This document shows positions 59,651 through 64,000 of a stretch of 64,000 nt of DNA, one piece after another (the stretch's first letter is position 1; each line of letters opens with the position of its first letter). The stretch is from Glutamicibacter sp. JC586 (GTDB lineage: Bacteria; Actinomycetota; Actinomycetes; Actinomycetales; Micrococcaceae), in NCBI RefSeq assembly GCF_009805585.1, contig NZ_VHIN01000017.1, positions 1-64,000 on the forward strand, given 5' to 3'. The notes under the pieces were generated by a model that saw nothing but the letters and a program-made list of their open reading frames with translations, ran no database searches and was not told the origin of the DNA. The translations under genes were made by a program, and so were the position numbers.

Positions 59651-60129
59651 ATGCCTACCGCCGAAACAACCGTAAGAGCAGCCGTCACCTCGGATGCAGA
59701 TCGCCTTAACGACTTAGCAGGACTGTTTACCCCGGCGCTGAGAACAACTAACACTGATTTCGAAGCAAACTTTCGGACTTGTTACAGAATTCAAGCTGGT
59801 ACTTAGCTGTCGCTACCGTGCAGGATGCGCTCATCGGATATATCGCAGCGCAAGACTATGGGCGCGGTCTACGGGGTTCGTTTTCTGTCGGCCGCATACA
59901 CGACCGCTTTGTCGCACCAGGTTCTCGTCGAAGCGGTACCGGGCGTGCCTTGGTTGAGTCAGCTTTCGCTTGGGCAAGATAACGCCCAGACCCAATGATT
60001 CTGGATTGGCAGGCAACTCCTGAATCGGTCGCCTTCTACGAATCGTTGGGATTCGAGCCTGATTTTGTCGGCGACTTCCCCGAATATCCCGGATTCACCC
60101 TCGACCTACGTCAAGACTGCGACCATTGA
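59651..60129 (+). pseudogene. Broken GNAT acetyltransferase
   Basis: Starts MPTAETTVRAAVTSDADRL, then shifts frame near 59780 (TTCGGACTTGTTACAG) to continue as LLQNSSWYLAVATVQDALIGYIAAQDYG…GSRRSGTGRALVESAFAWAR. An in-frame TAA then interrupts before RPDPMILDWQATPESVAFYESLGFEP and the final stop at 60129. Together the pieces make a normal GNAT of about 160 residues with two lesions, so a decaying gene is likely. Confidence 0.82.
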
Positions 60130-60224
60130 CGGCACACCTATTCACCCCTCCACCATTGCATTTCCAACGTGAAATTGCAGGCACGGAAGTGCCAATCCAA
60201 AACTAAGTCGCACAAAATCTTGAT

Positions 60225-60254
60225 AGTTAGAAGTCTAACTGTTAGAGTTCTAAC
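60225..60254 (+). promoter_or_regulatory. Two tandem dyads next to the MarR start
   Basis: AGTTAGA/TCTAACT with a two-base spacer (60225-60240), then GTTAGA/TCTAAC with a two-base spacer (60241-60254), 15 bases apart. A promoter TTGATA (60220-60225), 16-bp spacer, TTAGAG (60242-60247) would start at about the ATG at 60256. The MarR protein is the probable binder. Confidence 0.82.
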
Positions 60255-60255
60255 T

Positions 60256-60699
60256 ATGGACGAGTTAAACGAGATGCCTACAGGCACCCTTCACCTATTC
60301 CGCTGGATCGGATGGGCGCTAACTAAGAGTGGCGAAGACTGGATCCGGGAACGCAATCTCAGCCAGGCACAAGGATTTGTGCTCGGTTACCTCGTGCAAA
60401 ATCCGGGGGCAATTCAACGAGACATTGCCAAGGTGTCCCGAACAACTCCGGCCAGCGTCTCAAGTCTTTTGCAGGGACTTGAAACGCGTGAATTGATCGA
60501 ACGTCGCAGTGACACTGGTAATGAACGCATAAAAAATGTCTACGCCACTGCCGCCGGAGCTTCGTTGATTGACGGCTTTGAAGATGCGATGAACGCCGCA
60601 GAGGAAGAGATCCTGGCCCCGCTAGATGAATCAGAGCGGACCACACTCCACACCCTCCTAAGCAAAATTACCGCGCAGCTTCCTCGCCCAACGCGGTAA
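60256..60699 (+). CDS. MarR-family regulator of the MATE exporter
   Basis: 147 residues from ATG 60256 (MDELNEMPTGTLHLFRWIGW), with no Shine-Dalgarno and the tandem dyads just before; leaderless start likely. MarR winged helix: AIQRDIAKVSRTTPASVSSLL, then IERRSDTGNERIKNVYAT. It is followed by the MATE exporter after a hairpin, so it probably represses both. Confidence 0.9.
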   Translation: MDELNEMPTGTLHLFRWIGWALTKSGEDWIRERNLSQAQGFVLGYLVQNPGAIQRDIAKVSRTTPASVSSLLQGLETRELIERRSDTGNERIKNVYATAAGASLIDGFEDAMNAAEEEILAPLDESERTTLHTLLSKITAQLPRPTR

Positions 60700-60756
60700 T
60701 CATGTAGGGCCGTTCGGGTCCCACATCAACATACACACCCATACCCAATACTTTGC

Positions 60757-60778
60757 CGCGCCGTCTTTCGTCGGCGCG
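60757..60778 (+). promoter_or_regulatory. Hairpin between marR and the MATE gene
   Basis: CGCGCCG (60757-60763) pairs with CGGCGCG (60772-60778) around an eight-base loop, 30 bases before the MATE ATG. No T run follows; it may set the ratio of the two proteins. Confidence 0.4.
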
Positions 60779-60808
60779 CGCTTCACCCTGCCCAGAAAGG
60801 GGCCACCG

Positions 60809-62242
60809 ATGAGCACAACAACCATCGAAACACCGCCCGCCGGAAGCGTCGAAAGAAACCGTTGGCTCCTTTCTTCAGCGCCCATCCTCAAATCACTGAT
60901 TCACCTATGCATTCCTATGGCGGCGGCGATGATCGTCGGAGCCGTGTACAACGTCATCAACGCCGGGGTCATCGGCTCGCTGAACACGACGGCACTACTG
61001 GCAGCAGTCACCCTCTGCTCGCCCATCTTGGGATTGGTCATGGGGATCGGAAATCTTTTTGGCGTGGGCGGAGGCGCATTAATTTCTCGGCTTCTCGGAG
61101 CAGCAGAGCACGATCCAACTAGCGCCAGCGAAATCAAACGTGTCTCATCGTTCTCCTTTTGGGGTGCGATCTTTACCGGTGCCATCGTTGGCGCAGCCGG
61201 CCTACTTGCGTTGGACCCGATTGTCTCTGTACTGGGCGCTCGTGGTGAAGTTATAGCTCCTGCCCACGCATTTGTCGGTGTCCTGCTGGCTTTTGTGCCA
61301 GTCATTGCAGCAGCTGGGTGTCTTGAACAGATGGTTCGTGCCGAAGGCGCCGCTCGCCAGGTCATGAATGGGCTGATCTGCTCAACCGTTACGAACCTGC
61401 TGTTCGATGTGCTGTTCATTTTGGGCTTGCATTGGGGCGTAGCTGGCGCTGCACTGGCCACCGGCCTGGCGAATCTGGTTTTGGTTCTTTACTTTGCGAG
61501 GTGGCTGGCAAAGAACAGCGAACATGCAAACCTCTCGATTCGCTGGTTCACCTTGGCTAAATCCGTTACCAAGCCGGTACTCGGCGTGGGCGTCGGAACG
61601 CTTGTACAGTCCGCATTCTTGATCGTGACATCTTTGATACTGAACAACCTCGCAGCAAATTACGGTGAGGGGCCACTTGCGGCCATGGGTGTTGCGGTAC
61701 GCATCGCTCAAGTCCCAGAATTTTTCTTGATGGGCATTACCCTCGGAATCTTGCCGCTGCTGGCCTACTCCTATGGCAAGGGAGACAAAATCCGTCTGCA
61801 GAATGCCTTGGGTACATCGGCAACTGCGGTGGGCGGGATCGCGTTAGTTTGTTCGGCCGTGGTTTTCATTTTCCGAGACCAGATCTTTCAATCCTTCGTT
61901 GCTGATCCGTCTGTACTGTCAATTGGCGTCATCGTACTCGTAGCGCAACTAACAGCGATGATCGCCAACGCATTCACCGGACTGATCACTTCGTTGTTCC
62001 AAGCCACCGGACGTGCCGTACCTGCAACAATCATGTCGGCAGCCCAAGGGATCCTATTCATCCCCGCAGTGCTTCTGGGCAATCTTTGGTTCGGTTTCGC
62101 TGGGATTATCTGGGCGCTAACAGCCACCGAAGTTTCGGTCCTTCTCATCGGGCTGGTTCTATGGGTTATCTCGCGGGGTGCAATCAATCGCGGGCTGGCC
62201 GAGGGTTCTCCCGAGCGAGCAGAAGCCGCCCTAGACCAATAG
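60809..62242 (+). CDS. MATE-family multidrug exporter
   Basis: 477 residues, with GAAAGGGG before the ATG. Twelve membrane segments in two MATE halves. LIHLCIPMAAAMIVGAVYNVI, GNLFGVGGGALISRLLGA and GVGVGTLVQSAF are typical. It exports cationic drugs using Na+ or H+. It is controlled by the upstream MarR. Confidence 0.92.
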   Translation: MSTTTIETPPAGSVERNRWLLSSAPILKSLIHLCIPMAAAMIVGAVYNVINAGVIGSLNTTALLAAVTLCSPILGLVMGIGNLFGVGGGALISRLLGAAEHDPTSASEIKRVSSFSFWGAIFTGAIVGAAGLLALDPIVSVLGARGEVIAPAHAFVGVLLAFVPVIAAAGCLEQMVRAEGAARQVMNGLICSTVTNLLFDVLFILGLHWGVAGAALATGLANLVLVLYFARWLAKNSEHANLSIRWFTLAKSVTKPVLGVGVGTLVQSAFLIVTSLILNNLAANYGEGPLAAMGVAVRIAQVPEFFLMGITLGILPLLAYSYGKGDKIRLQNALGTSATAVGGIALVCSAVVFIFRDQIFQSFVADPSVLSIGVIVLVAQLTAMIANAFTGLITSLFQATGRAVPATIMSAAQGILFIPAVLLGNLWFGFAGIIWALTATEVSVLLIGLVLWVISRGAINRGLAEGSPERAEAALDQ

Positions 62243-62296
62243 GTTAAGAGTGCGATGGATGGAGAACTCCCGCCCGGCAACCAATGTCAGAGAAGG

Positions 62297-62752
62297 TTAG
62301 AGCTTCCTGTTCCAAGCGACTTCATGTTCAAGTTGACCGGTTTCGGTAAATAGCTGAACCTGGTGCGTCGAGGCGAGGGCACCTGCAAGATCATCAGTGT
62401 GTGCTGAGCTGAATCCAGCTTTCTGCCAAAACGGACCAGACCTGCGGCTAAACAGCCACGCTTGTTTTGCTCCAGCATCGACAGCTCGTTGCATCGCAGA
62501 TTCTGCAAGATCCGAGCCGATTCCGCCCCCACGAAGTTCGGGAGCTACCGCGACACTTCGAATCAGTGCGTGCTCACTGTCTTCGCTGCTTTCATATCCT
62601 GTGGTGGCAATAATGCGTCCCGTCGTTTCATCCCGCGAGATCCATAAATGCACGCTGGGCGAATCAAGCCCGCTCAAGGTGAGGTCAGCGATGCTGAGGA
62701 ATTCCGAAACCTCGACGATGTCGGCGTTGGTCGCACGGGCAAGTTTGAGCAT
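62297..62752 (-). CDS. GNAT acetyltransferase
   Basis: 151 residues. The acetyl-CoA loop is APELRGGGIGSDLAESAMQ, with FWQKAGFSSAHTD near the end. It resembles ArsN-like GNATs (a small family near arsenic genes) but no arsenic gene is here. Function unknown. Confidence 0.85.
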   Translation of the reverse strand: MLKLARATNADIVEVSEFLSIADLTLSGLDSPSVHLWISRDETTGRIIATTGYESSEDSEHALIRSVAVAPELRGGGIGSDLAESAMQRAVDAGAKQAWLFSRRSGPFWQKAGFSSAHTDDLAGALASTHQVQLFTETGQLEHEVAWNRKL

Positions 62753-62830
62753 CCTTCAACGCTATCCACCCATGGTTCTTTCTTCGAATTATGACCAGGT
62801 GCCAGCTTCACAACGAATGCAAACAGCTTG

Positions 62831-63337
62831 CTACAACCCTCGCTTTTCAAATCGGCGCACTGGAAACCACGTGGAATCAGGCCCGAAGTCAACGACTCCA
62901 TGTTCTGAGTACCCCCGACTCATGTAGTACTGGCAAAGTGCCACATTTGAGGCGACACAATCGAGTCGAGCTATCGAATGGCCGTTGATAAGAATGGACT
63001 GCTCAGCCCATTCAAGAACCTGCTTCCCAATACTCCGCCCAGCTCGAGAACGGTCGACCATCAGCCCGTGAACGTAGGCAGCTTGTGGATCATCATCCGG
63101 CCAGATCAGTTCGTCAGTCTCAACGATACGAACCGTTGCAATGATCCTTCGCTCTTCCTCAAGGATCCACCACTCATTGCGACTAATCTGTTCTGCGACT
63201 TGCTCGATCGTCAGTTCGCCGGGTATCCACTGCTGTATTTGTTTTTGTTGCTGCCAATGTGCCAGAGAATCCCGGAGTCCAACGATGTCAGCAGCCACTT
63301 CTTCAGTGGCAAGATGCAGCAGGTTAGGGTCGGTCAT
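62831..63337 (-). CDS. GNAT acetyltransferase
   Basis: 168 residues. HGLMVDRSRAGRSIGKQVLEWAE is the acetyl-CoA loop and DCVASNVALCQYYMSRGYSE the end of the domain. The substrate is unknown. It is the fifth GNAT-like gene between 49 and 64 kb. Confidence 0.86.
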   Translation of the reverse strand: MTDPNLLHLATEEVAADIVGLRDSLAHWQQQKQIQQWIPGELTIEQVAEQISRNEWWILEEERRIIATVRIVETDELIWPDDDPQAAYVHGLMVDRSRAGRSIGKQVLEWAEQSILINGHSIARLDCVASNVALCQYYMSRGYSEHGVVDFGPDSTWFPVRRFEKRGL

Positions 63338-63460
63338 GCATCGCAGTATTCCACGCAGGGGCTGCCAGTTCTAGTTTCCTAAGAGGTGCTTTCTAAGGTC
63401 GCTAGGTACAGCCCAAGCTGATGCTGGCCTGTTCGTCTCTTCGAGATTGCTGATCAAAAG

Positions 63461-64000
63461 TCACCAACTCTGGAAACCATACAAAGTTCCGGGATTCAGA
63501 AATTGTCGCCCCCACAGCAAACGCTTGTCAGCGTTGGTGAGCTTGCCAAAATCTGCAGCCTCGGTCCAATATTCACGGATCACATCTTCGATGCGGGCGA
63601 CGATAGTGTTGGCCTCGTTTTTTGTTAGATCGTAGAGACTGCATACGGAAATGAGATCGCTCAGGTTGTTCCGTTTTGTCCCGTTCCGGTCATATGCAAT
63701 CGCTTGTGAAGCAGTTTCACCGCTGCGTCGCATGGGTGACAGGTCATAGGCGGGGCTAAGTGCGGCTCTCACGCCGTTCCAGAGTGCGGCATGATTTCGC
63801 AGATGGTCGTCCGAGTTGGAGATCATCATGTTGAACGCGACGCGAGCGAAGAGCTCTGACGCTGTGCCAGCGGGGGCACCATTGTTTCGAAGAGCGTCGA
63901 GAAAATCTACATAGCTGCCACTGCGTGCCTGCAATTCATCCAAACCGGTCAGGGTCAAGGCACTCATCGCAAGGATGCGCCCTCCTTCGTCTGTCCGGTC
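63461..64000 (-). CDS. HipA-like kinase, C-terminal part (partial at window end)
   Basis: The frame is open to the window edge, so the gene continues beyond 64000; the visible part is about 179 residues. HipA C-terminal kinase signs are ARVAFNMMISNSDDHLRNHAALW (catalytic Asp in NSDDHLRN) and LSPAYDLSP (Mg-binding Asp). HipA toxins phosphorylate aminoacyl-tRNA synthetases. The ATP-binding loop and any HipB partner would lie outside the window. Confidence 0.85.
   Translation of the reverse strand, partial: DRTDEGGRILAMSALTLTGLDELQARSGSYVDFLDALRNNGAPAGTASELFARVAFNMMISNSDDHLRNHAALWNGVRAALSPAYDLSPMRRSGETASQAIAYDRNGTKRNNLSDLISVCSLYDLTKNEANTIVARIEDVIREYWTEAADFGKLTNADKRLLWGRQFLNPGTLYGFQSW

Overview
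The window reads as actinobacterial chromosome, most likely Micrococcaceae (the Arthrobacter/Glutamicibacter group). The support is inference from gene content: Upp beside TadA, an orphan winged-helix regulator next to a SixA-type phosphatase, a 13E12/DUF222 HNH protein, a YhgE/Pip protein under TetR control, frequent GTG/TTG starts, tight ATGA/TAATG overlaps and moderately high GC. No phage, insertion sequence or CRISPR array was found. The window ends inside a HipA-like gene.

Layout. 1-2027: secreted ExeM/NucH-type nuclease interrupted by one in-frame TGA. 2177-6002: operon of a degenerate ABC ATPase, a YhgE/Pip membrane protein and a TetR regulator, behind a 30-bp perfect palindrome. 5956-9452 (minus): SixA-type phosphatase, a possible 37-residue peptide, a P-loop protein and an ABC half-exporter with a degenerate Walker A. 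9545-13190: orphan winged-helix regulator, a 596-bp non-coding stretch and a two-component system. 13242-18093: upp, tadA, tRNA-Ser(CGA), GDPD-LTD, YaeQ, HNH protein. 18188-23778: molybdate uptake and Moco genes (DUF6457, mobA, moeA, modC, modB, modA on minus; moaA on plus). 23775-29341: unrelated accessory genes, including a broken XRE/nucleotidyltransferase pair, DinB, YafY, M20 amidohydrolase and a frameshifted GNAT. 29354-33414: the second Moco block (moaE, moeB on minus; moaD, moeA, moaC, mog on plus). 33451-38044: DUF1653, a hypothetical protein, a MarR/membrane-protein pair, an esterase and a secreted lipase. 38045-49499: protocatechuate branch of the beta-ketoadipate pathway (pcaF-I-J-R on minus, transporter and second IclR on plus, then pobA-pcaHGBDC on plus). 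49713-64000: GNATs, thioesterase, secreted metallophosphatase, D-2-hydroxyacid dehydrogenase, PAP2, rlmH, several small regulator/target pairs (wHTH, MerR/NmrA, MarR/MATE) and a partial hipA.

How the genes work together. The two Moco blocks supply molybdate uptake (ModABC), GTP to cPMP (MoaA, MoaC), molybdopterin (MoaD, MoaE, MoeB), Mo insertion (Mog, MoeA twice) and nucleotide attachment (MobA). No molybdoenzyme lies in the window. The pca genes encode every step from 4-hydroxybenzoate to acetyl-CoA and succinyl-CoA, plus a transporter and two IclR regulators. Between pcaF and the transporter are four 15-bp GTTC-N7-GAAC-type sites, arranged as two pairs with the same 19-bp internal offset.

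The most interesting material is regulatory or unexplained: perfect palindromes abutting short-leader or leaderless starts (2183, 24832, 35130, 56222, 60225), the IclR-type site array at 41467-41573, the possible peptide/P-loop/ABC cassette, and four genes broken by single lesions, one of which replaces an expected cysteine codon with TGA. All coordinates and motifs were read by eye; no database search was possible.
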